Source: an uncultured Clostridia bacterium (GTDB lineage Bacteria; Bacillota; Clostridia; Lachnospirales; Anaerotignaceae). Taken from it: a stretch of 43,606 nt of DNA. The position numbers and the translations under genes were made by a program. Under the pieces are notes generated by a model that was given only the letters and a program-made list of their open reading frames with translations, searched no databases and was not told the DNA's origin. Each line of letters opens with the position of its first letter. Positions within the stretch are counted from its first letter, which is position 1. The stretch covers positions 1-43,606 of the forward strand of contig CAJUJJ010000022.1 in the NCBI GenBank assembly GCA_910586765.1. The letters are read 5' to 3'. This document shows, in pieces, positions 32,351 through 40,759 of this stretch.

Positions 32351-33718
32351 TCATTCCCTGCTTGCTAAATAGTTTTCTCTTGCTTTCATAAAATCTTCAT
32401 AGGTTTCTGTAAATACATGGTTACTACTTCCATATTTTTCTACAACATAATAAATATAATTGTTGTCTTCTGGGTGCAATGCTGCCTCTAATGCCGCAGA
32501 ACCAGGATTTGAAATAGGGCCAATAGGAAGACCTTCCACTTGATACGTATTATAAGGAGAACTATATTCTAAGTCAGACTCCATAACACGGTCTTTTGTA
32601 GTACCTTGTGCATATAATACAGTAGCATCTATTTGCAGTTTCATACCTTGTTCCAAACGGTTTTTAATAACACCTGCTGCTCTTGCTCTTTCCTCTGGTA
32701 CTTGTATTTCTGCCTCTATAATAGAAGCCATTATTACAATTTCATCAAGTGTATGCTCTGATTGTTCCAAGCTATCTTTTATATTTTGTGTGTACTCTAT
32801 TTCAAAACGTTGTAACATTTTGTCAATTAATTCGTGTGCTGTAACACCATCATAAAGCGTATAGGTTGCTGGGAACAAATATCCCTCTAATTTGTATCTT
32901 CTTTCTGTTGAAGTCGGTAAATCTTTTAAAAATTCATAGTCAAATTCTCCTGTATTGACTTCATTGATAAATTCTTCTGCTGTCATAATATCTTGTTCCT
33001 GCAATCTTTGTGCAATTTTGTCTACTGTAAATCCTTCTGGTATTACTAATTGATATGTTTCTTCTGCCTCTCCGCCTTTTTGAAGCAATTCCATAATTTG
33101 CTGATGTGTCATACTTGTGTTTAAAGTATAATTTCCTTGTTGGAATGTACCATCATAATTATTTAATTTACTTTCTAATTTAAAACGGAATACACTTTTA
33201 ATTAAATCTTTTTCTTTTAATATTTCTGCAATGTCTGATGTACTTGCTCCTTTTGGTATGGTAACAGCAACATCTTCTCCCACATCTGTTGCTACACCTG
33301 GATTAGAAGGCATCATCAAACTTCTAAAAAATTGAAATGCTCCTAAGCAAAGTCCAATACAAATCAAAAGCAAAAGCAATGTAGAAATCATTTTTTTTCT
33401 TCGTTGTTTCTTTTTCTGTTTTCTTTTTCTTTCTAAATTTTTTCTGCCTTCTTCTCTGTATTGCCTTTCTGATGCCCTTGCAGACTGTGTTCTGCTGCTG
33501 TGGCGTGTTTGTTTTGTTTGTCTTTGTCTCGTTTGATTTTGTCTTGTTTGTCTTTGTTGTGTTCTTTCCCCTCTAGAAACTCTATTTTGTTGCTGTAATG
33601 TTTGCTGTTGATATGTTTTATTTAATTGCTGTTCTTCCGAAAACATTTCACGTAAAAAACGTGTTTTTTCTTCCTCATTGTCTAATGAATTATAATTATG
33701 TCCTTCTTTTTCCTCCAC
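32351..33718 (-). CDS. mltG: Endolytic murein transglycosylase MltG with long basic cytoplasmic tail
   Basis: A 455-residue YceG-family protein from GTG 33718, after GGAGGTG. Residues 28-110 form an unusual Gln/Arg-rich cytoplasmic tail (RQTRQNQTRQRQTKQTR). One membrane helix follows (about 111-130, ISTLLLLLICIGLCLGAF). The external part has a LysM-like subdomain (IPEGFTVDKIAQRL) and the catalytic domain with E335 in ASIIEAEIQ, the expected catalytic Glu, plus LPIGPISNPG. MltG cuts growing glycan strands and helps set their length. It is the first gene of the mltG-trmR-trhP set. Confidence 0.93.
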   Translation of the reverse strand: MEEKEGHNYNSLDNEEEKTRFLREMFSEEQQLNKTYQQQTLQQQNRVSRGERTQQRQTRQNQTRQRQTKQTRHSSRTQSARASERQYREEGRKNLERKRKQKKKQRRKKMISTLLLLLICIGLCLGAFQFFRSLMMPSNPGVATDVGEDVAVTIPKGASTSDIAEILKEKDLIKSVFRFKLESKLNNYDGTFQQGNYTLNTSMTHQQIMELLQKGGEAEETYQLVIPEGFTVDKIAQRLQEQDIMTAEEFINEVNTGEFDYEFLKDLPTSTERRYKLEGYLFPATYTLYDGVTAHELIDKMLQRFEIEYTQNIKDSLEQSEHTLDEIVIMASIIEAEIQVPEERARAAGVIKNRLEQGMKLQIDATVLYAQGTTKDRVMESDLEYSSPYNTYQVEGLPIGPISNPGSAALEAALHPEDNNYIYYVVEKYGSSNHVFTETYEDFMKARENYLASRE

Positions 33719-33762
33719 TATGACACCTCCAAATTACTTCAAAATACTTACAAAACTAATTT

Positions 33763-33792
33763 ATTATACAATAGTTCCTACCTAAATGACAA
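33763..33792 (-). promoter_or_regulatory. mltG: Sigma-A promoter of mltG
   Basis: On the minus strand TTGTCA (33792-33787), an 18-bp spacer and TATAAT (33768-33763), 45 bp before the GTG start. Confidence 0.75.
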
Positions 33793-34037
33793 TAAAAAAT
33801 AATAAATCATAACATAAAATTATTCTATACTACAAATTCACAAATAGTATTGACATTTTTGTTTTGTGGTATTTTACTATTTTCTGGCTGATATTGCTTA
33901 TAATTGATATGAAATTCTTAAAAAACTCTTATATCTTTTGCAATATTATTGCACTTTTTCCAATTACTGATTATAATTATATTTCAGATAGTAATGTTAG
34001 TATGGTGATAGTGCAGCCGTTTCTAAAGTAAAAGAAT

Positions 34038-34087
34038 TTAGTGGGAGCTTTGCTCCCACTAAGGTTCTTTACCAAGTAAAGAACCTT
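34038..34087. repeat. Two-hairpin element before folC
   Basis: TTAGTGGGAGC-TTT-GCTCCCACTAA (34038-34062; 11-bp stem) is followed at once by AAGGTTCTTTA (34061-34071), which pairs perfectly with TAAAGAACCTT (34077-34087). The arms share two bases. On the minus strand the order (longer hairpin, then GGG/CCC hairpin) is the same as at 5147-5190. Confidence 0.75.
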
Positions 34088-34136
34088 ATACTACACTATG
34101 CAAGTACAAAAGCGAAACAAATTTAAGGGGGTAATT

Positions 34137-35435
34137 ATGAACTATCAGCAAGCCTTAGCATATATCAATCAAATTTCTTCATTTCGTTCTACAACAACAC
34201 TTGGACTGTCAAGAATACAACAACTTTTAAAAAAAATGGGAAATCCTCAAAAACAACTAAAATGTATTCATATTGCAGGTACAAATGGCAAAGGTTCTGC
34301 TTGTGCTATGTTGCAAAGCATACTTATACAAAGTGGTTATAAAACAGCTTTGTATACCTCTCCTCATTTAATAAAATATAATGAACGCTATCAAATTGAT
34401 GGTATTTGTATATCTGATGAGAAATTTGCACAAGAAGTTGATTTTGTTAAAAAATATTACACACAAATGATTGATGAAGGCTTTGAAACTCCTACATTAT
34501 TTGAATTTTTAACTGCAATTTGTTTTCACTATTTTGCACAACAATCTGTAGATATTGTATTATTAGAAACGGGCTTAGGCGGTTTGTCTGATGCCACTAA
34601 TGTAATCGAAAATCCCCTTCTTTGTTTGATTATGTCTATTGGTATGGACCATATGGAATTTTTAGGAGATACCATTGAAAAAATTGCGGAAGAAAAAGCA
34701 GGAATTATAAAACAAAATTGTGCTGTGGCATTGTATCCTCAAAAGAATTTAGTATATAATAAAATAGCAGATATTTGTAAACAAAAACAGTCTCCTCTTT
34801 ATGACTTGCAACATAATGTTAAAACAAAAATACTCTTACAAAATTTAGAAAAAACAATATTTTCTGTATCTACAAAGTATTTTCACTATGATATGGTAAA
34901 CTTGTCATTATTAGGAGATTATCAAATACAAAACTGTATTACAGTGCTAACGGCTTGTCACGTATTAAAACAATATGGTTTGCATATCACAAAACAATCC
35001 ATATTAAATGGTATTCAAAAAACAAATTGGCAAGGCAGAATGGAAATCATACAACATAATCCTATTGTAATATTAGATGGAGCACACAATGTAGATGGTA
35101 TTACTATGCTTTCTCGCTCTATTAAAAAATATTTTAAACATAAAAAAATAACATTGCTTATTGGTGTATTGAGAGATAAGGAATATCAAAAAATGATTGA
35201 TGTCATACTTCCTATAGTAGACACTGTAGTATTGACAGAACCTATGAGTAACAGAAAATTAAACATTGAAAAATTAGAAAAAACAACACTTTATTATCAT
35301 AAAAAAGTGCTAAAAAATACTCATATAATAGAAGCCTATCAAACAGCATTGTCTGTTACAGCAAAAAAAGATGTATTACTTTGTTGTGGTTCCCTTTATA
35401 TGATTGGAGAAATTAAAGCAGCACAATACAAATAG
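34137..35435 (+). CDS. folC: Folylpolyglutamate synthase / dihydrofolate synthase
   Basis: A 432-residue Mur-ligase-fold enzyme from ATG 34137, after AAGGGGG; the ATG at 34098 is in frame but has no ribosome site. The P-loop is AGTNGKGS (residues 47-54). TSPHLIKYNERYQI, LETGLGGLSDATN, SIGMDHMEFLG with EEKAGIIK, and ILDGAHNVDG are the family motifs in the usual order. The enzyme adds glutamate to folates, and in many bacteria also to dihydropteroate, in the cytoplasm. It heads a probable three-gene rightward set. Confidence 0.94.
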   Translation: MNYQQALAYINQISSFRSTTTLGLSRIQQLLKKMGNPQKQLKCIHIAGTNGKGSACAMLQSILIQSGYKTALYTSPHLIKYNERYQIDGICISDEKFAQEVDFVKKYYTQMIDEGFETPTLFEFLTAICFHYFAQQSVDIVLLETGLGGLSDATNVIENPLLCLIMSIGMDHMEFLGDTIEKIAEEKAGIIKQNCAVALYPQKNLVYNKIADICKQKQSPLYDLQHNVKTKILLQNLEKTIFSVSTKYFHYDMVNLSLLGDYQIQNCITVLTACHVLKQYGLHITKQSILNGIQKTNWQGRMEIIQHNPIVILDGAHNVDGITMLSRSIKKYFKHKKITLLIGVLRDKEYQKMIDVILPIVDTVVLTEPMSNRKLNIEKLEKTTLYYHKKVLKNTHIIEAYQTALSVTAKKDVLLCCGSLYMIGEIKAAQYK

Positions 35436-35520
35436 AGATTTATAATATTTTTCTCTCTTTTTGTAAATTACATTGTTCATAACTAATAAAAACGACATCT
35501 CTTATATGGAGGTTTTATAT

Positions 35521-35706
35521 ATGATAGATTTTAAACAAGAACTTTCTAAATATCAGCCTATATTAGAATTAGAACGAATAGAAGACTCTATTCATACCAG
35601 TGAAGTACAAGACATTCTTGACATATTACAGCACCTTTCAAAAGGTGCTTATACTCAAACAACACAAAATCAAACCGTACACAGTCGTCCAAAACAAAAT
35701 TCTTAA
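35521..35706 (+). CDS. Small hypothetical protein between folC and the TPR gene
   Basis: A 61-residue acidic protein from ATG 35521, after TGGAGG; an in-frame ATG at 35473 has no ribosome site. It starts MIDFKQELSKYQPILELERI, with predicted helices to about residue 42 and a polar tail rich in Gln and Thr. No membrane segment, cysteine pair or known domain is visible. It ends 12 bp before the zinc-ribbon/TPR gene, so the two are probably translated from one message. Confidence 0.65.
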   Translation: MIDFKQELSKYQPILELERIEDSIHTSEVQDILDILQHLSKGAYTQTTQNQTVHSRPKQNS

Positions 35707-35718
35707 GGAGAATGTCTA

Positions 35719-37149
35719 ATGAAATGTCCAAATTGTGGTTATTTTATACGTCAAGGGGTAGTCTGCCCAAATTGTGGCGTAGACGCTTTTATATTCAGAA
35801 AAACACGTAATACTTCTATTCGTTTATATAATAAAGGACTAGAACAAGCAAAATCACGTGATTTAACAGGTGCAATTAAATCACTGGAACAAAGTATACT
35901 TTTTGATAAAAATAATTATATTGCACGCAATTTATTGGGATTAGTGTATCATGAAAAAGGACAAATTGCAGATGCTCTAAAACAATGGATTGTAAGTGCT
36001 TCTATAGAACATAAAAATAATCCTGCTTCTCGTTATATGGATATATTGCAAAAAGATGGTAGGAAAATGGAGAAAAAAAATGATGCTGTACAATTTTATA
36101 ATCAAGCAATTGCTTATTTGCAGCAAGGAAGTGATGATTTAGCATTAATACAATTAAAACGTGCTTTAGACTATAATAGTAATTTTGTAGAAGCTTGTAA
36201 TTTAATGACGCTTTGTTGTCTTCAAGAAAAAAATTTTAATAGAGCTTCTTATTTTGTGCAAAAAGTGCTTAAAATTGACCAATATAACCCTATTGCTTTA
36301 CACTATGCCAGAGAATTGGATATTGCAACAAACAAAAAATCAGCAAAAAATAATACTGACAGCAATGCTGTAAAAAGAACAGATGCTGCACCTCCTGCTC
36401 CCACATACCGCAAACAAATTCGTCAAAATAGCCTTAAAAATGAAATTATTTCTTTTTTAATTGGTGGTGTTAGTGTTGCAATTGTATTACTTTCTCTTGT
36501 TATGCCTGCTTTATCTGAACAAAAAGATAAAACCATTGATGACTTACGTTCTAAAGTATCATCTGCTACAGCAAATGGCAATATTACTCCTGAGGAACTG
36601 ACAGAGTTGCGTGAAAGAGCAGAAAAATTGGAAAAAGAAAATAAAAAATATAAAGCAGAAGCTACAAAACAACAAAATGTTACACTTCTACAAGAAGCAT
36701 CTTCTTTAGCAGAAAGCAGTAATTTTATTGATGCTGCTGCTAAAATTATTTTAATTGATGCCTCCAATTTTTCAGAAGAAGAAAATGCTGCACTAAATGC
36801 ACTAAAATCATCTGTTTTGCCAGAGGCAACTTCTATATTATATACACAAGGGCGAAATGAGTTTTTAAATAAAAATTATGATGCTGCAAAAGAAAATCTT
36901 GAAAACTGTTTAAAATACGCTTCTTCAGAAGATTTTATTGACGATGCTTTTTATTATTTAGGACAAATTGCACAGGAAAAAAATGATGTTACAGCAGCAA
37001 TAGAATATTATCAAAGAATTATAGAAAAATATCCAGACTCCAATAATGTCGCTAATGCTCAAAATGCTTTAGAACAATTAAATGCAACAGCACCTGAAAC
37101 AGAAGCAGAGCCTCAACCTGAAGAAAATACAGAACAAAATACAAATTGA
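35719..37149 (+). CDS. Zinc-ribbon, TPR and coiled-coil membrane protein
   Basis: A 476-residue protein after AAGGAG. The N-terminus is a zinc ribbon, CPNCG (3-7) and CPNCG (16-20). TPR-like repeats fill about 32-200 (AIKSLEQSILFDKNNYIAR; ALIQLKRALDYNSNFVEA). One membrane helix (about 243-264) follows a basic segment. A coiled coil (about 270-320) then leads to a second TPR region (about 375-455, DAFYYLGQIAQEKNDVTAA) and an acidic Pro/Glu tail. With the zinc ribbon inside, the second TPR block would be outside, so it may be a scaffold joining both faces of the membrane. Partners are unknown. Confidence 0.82.
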   Translation: MKCPNCGYFIRQGVVCPNCGVDAFIFRKTRNTSIRLYNKGLEQAKSRDLTGAIKSLEQSILFDKNNYIARNLLGLVYHEKGQIADALKQWIVSASIEHKNNPASRYMDILQKDGRKMEKKNDAVQFYNQAIAYLQQGSDDLALIQLKRALDYNSNFVEACNLMTLCCLQEKNFNRASYFVQKVLKIDQYNPIALHYARELDIATNKKSAKNNTDSNAVKRTDAAPPAPTYRKQIRQNSLKNEIISFLIGGVSVAIVLLSLVMPALSEQKDKTIDDLRSKVSSATANGNITPEELTELRERAEKLEKENKKYKAEATKQQNVTLLQEASSLAESSNFIDAAAKIILIDASNFSEEENAALNALKSSVLPEATSILYTQGRNEFLNKNYDAAKENLENCLKYASSEDFIDDAFYYLGQIAQEKNDVTAAIEYYQRIIEKYPDSNNVANAQNALEQLNATAPETEAEPQPEENTEQNTN

Positions 37150-37160
37150 ATTATTTACAA

Positions 37161-37210
37161 AACACTAGCAATGCCCTCTCATTTTTATGAAATGGGTATT
37201 TGTTAGTGTT
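37161..37210 (+). terminator. Stem-loop after the TPR gene
   Basis: AACACTAGCAA and the matching TTGTTAGTGTT form the base of a stem of about 15 pairs, with G-U and one bulge, around an A/T-rich loop. No T-run follows, so termination is uncertain. Confidence 0.4.
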
Positions 37211-37254
37211 ATTACAACATTCGGTATTTATAAGCATAAAGAAGGGAAATGACT

Positions 37255-37662
37255 ATGCTGCATTGTATTTTTATTGCCATTTTTACATTGTTTATTGCAT
37301 TTCAAAATATAATACCTATGGCAATGGAAAAGAAAGCTAACTTTTTATGCTTTATACTATTTATTGTGTATTTATATTGCTGGTATAAAGTATTAAAAAA
37401 TTTTCGTATAGAAAAAAATATTTCTTTATTAAAATTTTCAGCTATATTTTGGTTTGTTGTACCATTATTTCATATTCTATTGATTATTTGGCAGTTATAT
37501 GGAGTACATTTTCCTTTGTTTTCTCCATTGATACTACTTGTATATAGTCTATTTTGGGGAATTAGCTTTTTATCAAAACAATACTTTTTTTTGCTATCTT
37601 TTGGTGTATGTTTATTTTATTTCTGTATTTCATTAAATCAATTTAAAAAAATAATCCCCTAG
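37255..37662 (+). CDS. Small hydrophobic membrane protein of unknown function
   Basis: A 135-residue protein. ATG 37255 is chosen because GAAGGG ends eight bases before it; the ATG at 37249 is too close to that site. About four membrane helices are seen (near residues 3-22, 28-44, 60-80 and 85-125, the last probably two), with short basic loops such as KNFRIEKN. No known motif was recognised. Its stop codon lies inside the terminator hairpin shared with the convergent gene. Confidence 0.65.
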   Translation: MLHCIFIAIFTLFIAFQNIIPMAMEKKANFLCFILFIVYLYCWYKVLKNFRIEKNISLLKFSAIFWFVVPLFHILLIIWQLYGVHFPLFSPLILLVYSLFWGISFLSKQYFFLLSFGVCLFYFCISLNQFKKIIP

Positions 37663-37683
37663 CTTTACCAGAGGATTATTTTT
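37647..37683. terminator. Shared terminator hairpin containing both convergent stop codons
   Basis: AAAAATAATCCCCT (37647-37660) pairs with AGAGGATTATTTTT (37670-37683), with one mismatch on the plus strand that is a G-U on the minus strand; the loop is 9 nt. The stops at 37660-37662 and 37678-37676 touch or lie in the stem. Confidence 0.75.
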
Positions 37684-38305
37684 GTACCAAATATTGGCAA
37701 AATAACAATATACCATTTCTTTTATTTAACGACTGATTTACATAATATTCTGAATTGATAAACTGTATATTTTCTTTTTCTACTATTGCGAAAGGGCTTA
37801 TATTAGGATATTCTCCTTTTTCTATATCTGTTATTGCTATGGTGTCATCATCAAATTCCAAACCTGTTTGTATTGCTTTAACATATGGAAACTGCCATAT
37901 TTTTTTTGATAATTCTAATAGTTCATCTATTTTCTGTTGCTGAAATATAGTGTCACATTCTGAAGTTAAAACATCACTTTCTGGTATAATGATTTCATAA
38001 CAAAACATATCATATTCTGGATAATTATTTAACCAAAATCCTCTTACTTCTGTATATTCTCCAAAATCAAAATAACTTTGTTTATAGTCATGAGAGCAAT
38101 GTTCTGTAAAACCTAATGCAAAATTTTGTTCTATTTTATGTTGGTTCCACTCTACAATTTGTTGTTGAGAAATCTCATTATCACACCCACACTCATGCAA
38201 AAATTTTAAACCAGCAATATTCAGTGCTGTATAAAAATCATTCATAAAATTGTCGTAAATGTCTTCTCTTTTAAATTGTAGTGAAATATTAAAATAAGCA
38301 GGCAT
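37676..38305 (-). CDS. Hypothetical protein downstream of aroD
   Basis: A 209-residue soluble acidic protein, preceded by TGGAGG and starting 17 bp after the aroD stop, so probably in the same transcript. Aromatic-rich segments (FGEYTEVRGFWLNNYPEYD, and EIIIPESDV) and a C-terminal LFCQYLVQK are visible, but no signal peptide, membrane helix, catalytic motif or cysteine cluster. The style recalls small acidic immunity-like or SMI1-like proteins, yet this is only a resemblance. Function unknown. Confidence 0.65.
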   Translation of the reverse strand: MPAYFNISLQFKREDIYDNFMNDFYTALNIAGLKFLHECGCDNEISQQQIVEWNQHKIEQNFALGFTEHCSHDYKQSYFDFGEYTEVRGFWLNNYPEYDMFCYEIIIPESDVLTSECDTIFQQQKIDELLELSKKIWQFPYVKAIQTGLEFDDDTIAITDIEKGEYPNISPFAIVEKENIQFINSEYYVNQSLNKRNGILLFCQYLVQK

Positions 38306-38322
38306 TGTATAACACCTCCATA

Positions 38323-39093
38323 TTATATTTCTATCATAGTATCATGTATTATTTGCAACATCTGTTTTAATTTTTTTGCTTCTAATTGTCCTGGTGCCGA
38401 GCTTTTTTGTACTGCTCCAAATGTAATAGCAGAGCCAAATATTTCTCCTGCTATACGTGAAATACTGCCCATACTTCCCATAGATATCGTAACAAAAGGT
38501 CTATCTGCATATTGACATTGCATTTGTTCTGTAGCACAAATAAGTGTTAAAACATCTTTTTTATTTTGAGGCATTACTGCAATTTTAGTAATATCTGCTC
38601 CTAATTGCTGCATACTACAAAGTCGTGATACAATTTCACTTTGTTCTGGTGTTTTTTCAAAATCGTGATTAGATAATATTGTTTTAACACAATACTGTTT
38701 TGCTTTTTGCAATAGTGAAGTTAAAACAGCATTTTCTGTAAACAGTTCTATGTCTACCATATCAGCATATTTACATTGTATTACTGCTGAAAGAAGTGTT
38801 TCATATTCCTTTGCAGAAATTTCTTTTTGTCCTCCTTCTTTTGTTGTACGAAATGTAAATAATATTGGAATTGATTTGACTGTACTTTTTATTTTATTAA
38901 GTACTTGCAGCACTTTAGATATGTCAAAACAATGCTCATACCAATCTGAACGCCATTCTATCAAATCTATATCTTCTGTATTTATTTGATTAATTTGCTG
39001 AAATATGTTTTGTTCTGTAATACCTACAATAGGAACACAAATTTTAGGTATTCCCTCCCCTATTGTCATATTACCAATAGTAACACTTTTCAT
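38323..39093 (-). CDS. aroD: Type I 3-dehydroquinate dehydratase
   Basis: A 256-residue barrel enzyme of the shikimate pathway that turns 3-dehydroquinate into 3-dehydroshikimate through a Schiff base. The catalytic pair is H143 in LSNHDF and K170 in DITKIAVMP, the same numbers as in the Escherichia coli enzyme. IEWRSDWYE, TFRTTKEGG and PFVTISMGSMG bind substrate. The ribosome site AAGGAG overlaps the stop of the upstream hypothetical gene, so it is the middle gene of a three-gene leftward set rather than part of an aro operon. Confidence 0.95.
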   Translation of the reverse strand: MKSVTIGNMTIGEGIPKICVPIVGITEQNIFQQINQINTEDIDLIEWRSDWYEHCFDISKVLQVLNKIKSTVKSIPILFTFRTTKEGGQKEISAKEYETLLSAVIQCKYADMVDIELFTENAVLTSLLQKAKQYCVKTILSNHDFEKTPEQSEIVSRLCSMQQLGADITKIAVMPQNKKDVLTLICATEQMQCQYADRPFVTISMGSMGSISRIAGEIFGSAITFGAVQKSSAPGQLEAKKLKQMLQIIHDTMIEI

Positions 39094-39107
39094 AGTATTA
39101 ATTCTCC

Positions 39108-39860
39108 TTATGCCCTTTTTGTGATATTTCTTTTTGTTTCTGTCGTTTCGCTTATTGACTGATAGTTATTGTATGCTTGTTTAAATGTTGCAGAAGAAGT
39201 ATCATCAATTGTTGTATCTGTTTTTTGTTCTGTAGAACTACTATATTGCTCTTTTTTGTATGCTGTACCATCTTCTGAAATATCATACTCTGCTGTTATT
39301 TGCTCTGCTCTTTTTAAAACAGATTGATACACTCCTTCAACAGTGTTTGTTTTGGTACTTTTTTTGCTTTTTGATGTCTTTTCTGTCTTTTCTGTTGTCA
39401 ATTCATTTTCCCATTTCATATTTTTGTAATTATCCGTTTTAGTAAAATGGGTGTGTTCATCTTGTAGTGCAGATGTGAGATATTCCGCCATTTCTTGGTC
39501 TTGTTTTGCCATAGACATAGAAAACTGCATTTTTTGAGAAAATAGTCTTTGTACATCATCTTTTGTTTTACAGTTTTTTAGTGCTTCTTTAAAATTTTTT
39601 CTTTCCTGTTGTACCGCTTCTGCTTTTTTATATAATTCTGGAGCGTGTTCTCTTAAAAGTCTTAATTCTTTATCCGTTAATTTTTTTCCAAATTTTAATT
39701 TTGTACGAATATCTGATATTTTTTGAGAAATCTGTTTTTGTTTTTGTTCTTTTTCAATTCTAGCTCTTTCTGGGTCTTGTTTTCTCATTTCCCATAAATG
39801 CTGCATTTTCATTGTATTTAAAAGACTATTAATATTTGTGATGCTTGTTATATTTTTCAT
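39108..39860 (-). CDS. Charged coiled-coil hypothetical protein upstream of aroD
   Basis: A 250-residue highly charged protein after GAAAGGTGG. The N-terminal half is helical and basic (KQDPERARIEKEQKQKQ; KLTDKELRLLREHAPELYKK), with a predicted coiled coil at about 25-105. The C-terminal half is low complexity, rich in Thr, Lys, Ser and Glu (TEKTEKTSKSKKSTKTN). There is no signal peptide or membrane helix. Its stop overlaps the aroD ribosome site. Similar helical proteins occur in clostridia, but I cannot give a function. Confidence 0.65.
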   Translation of the reverse strand: MKNITSITNINSLLNTMKMQHLWEMRKQDPERARIEKEQKQKQISQKISDIRTKLKFGKKLTDKELRLLREHAPELYKKAEAVQQERKNFKEALKNCKTKDDVQRLFSQKMQFSMSMAKQDQEMAEYLTSALQDEHTHFTKTDNYKNMKWENELTTEKTEKTSKSKKSTKTNTVEGVYQSVLKRAEQITAEYDISEDGTAYKKEQYSSSTEQKTDTTIDDTSSATFKQAYNNYQSISETTETKRNITKRA

Positions 39861-39934
39861 ACTATTTCCACCTTTCCAATATTGCCCTTTTATTATTTTT
39901 CGGCAGAAAAATAGTTTTTCTTAATACTTGTATA

Positions 39935-40594
39935 TTATCTTTTATGTTGCATTGCTTTTGACAATAGTTTATCAAATCCAACATAAACATACCCTGCTGC
40001 AATATAACAAGCACTTAATGCAATTACATTTACAAGCACTCTTTCCCAGCCTAATAAATCTACTGCAATAAATTTATAAGGATAATTTGTATTCTGGTTT
40101 GGTATAAAACTTCCCTTAGATGCTACCCAAAATATCAATATCATATAAATATAAGGTATCGCTGACCAAAAAAGTGCCGCTTTTTGAAAAAACATTCCTT
40201 TTTTATCCCACAAAAGCCAATCTAAAAAAACCAAAAAAGGTGTATAATAATGTAGTAAAAAACTGCCTAATCCCTCTGCTGTTGTAATTGGCTGCATATC
40301 AAAATCTTTTCCATTTAACAAAAAATGATATATAAATCCTGTAAGCAGTATCATCATTGTGACACCTCCTTTTATATTGAGTAGCTTTTTACTTTTATCA
40401 TATTCTGGAAATAACAGCAGAAACAAAAATAACACAAATACAAAAAAATTACTCCAATTTGTATAATACATTAATGTGTACCATTTTATTTTGCCACGAT
40501 ATAATCCTAGTTTTATAAAAAGCCCTATGCCACACCCTGTTACTAAAAAAAGTCTATACAATGTTTTTTTAACGCTTTTATATGGCTTGTCCAT
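39935..40594 (-). CDS. Pr6Pr-family six-helix membrane protein
   Basis: A 219-residue integral membrane protein after GGGAGG. About six helices are seen. The pattern LMYYTNWSNFFVF, FIYHFLLNG, LLHYYTPFLVFLDWLLWDKKG and FIPNQNTNYPYKF fits the Pr6Pr (FAR-17a/AIG1-like) family, including conserved Asn, His, Tyr and Asp in the membrane. The role of bacterial members is unknown. It appears to be a single gene with its own upstream spacer after the antiterminator's terminator. Confidence 0.8.
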   Translation of the reverse strand: MDKPYKSVKKTLYRLFLVTGCGIGLFIKLGLYRGKIKWYTLMYYTNWSNFFVFVLFLFLLLFPEYDKSKKLLNIKGGVTMMILLTGFIYHFLLNGKDFDMQPITTAEGLGSFLLHYYTPFLVFLDWLLWDKKGMFFQKAALFWSAIPYIYMILIFWVASKGSFIPNQNTNYPYKFIAVDLLGWERVLVNVIALSACYIAAGYVYVGFDKLLSKAMQHKR

Positions 40595-40707
40595 TTAAAA
40601 AACCTCCCTTTTTATTTCTTTATATCATACCAAATTATAGTAAAAAATACTATAAACTTTGTACTACAAAAATACCTTCTTAATGAATAATTATTTGTTT
40701 TTACGAC

Positions 40708-40742
40708 AAAAAAGCTACTGACAGTATCGTCAATAGCTTTTT
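40708..40742 (-). terminator. Terminator after the antiterminator gene
   Basis: On the minus strand AAAAAGCTATTGAC pairs with GTCAGTAGCTTTTTT (one G-U), with a 6-nt loop and a T-run. It lies 18 bp past the stop at 40760 and closes the PTS operon. Confidence 0.88.
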
Positions 40743-40759
40743 ATAAAAAGGGGGATTAT

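Larger units (their letters stand above)
33719..34136. other. Intergenic region between mltG and folC
   Basis: These 418 bp hold the leftward mltG promoter, a small palindrome TGCAATA-T-TATTGCA (33939-33953), and a two-hairpin element (34038-34087) just before folC. No ORF with a ribosome site was seen, and no recognisable riboswitch. Confidence 0.6.

Noticed and set aside
37676..38305. Toxin-antitoxin or immunity function for the hypothetical protein
   Set aside because: Its small acidic character is suggestive, but no toxin gene lies beside it and no motif supports it.
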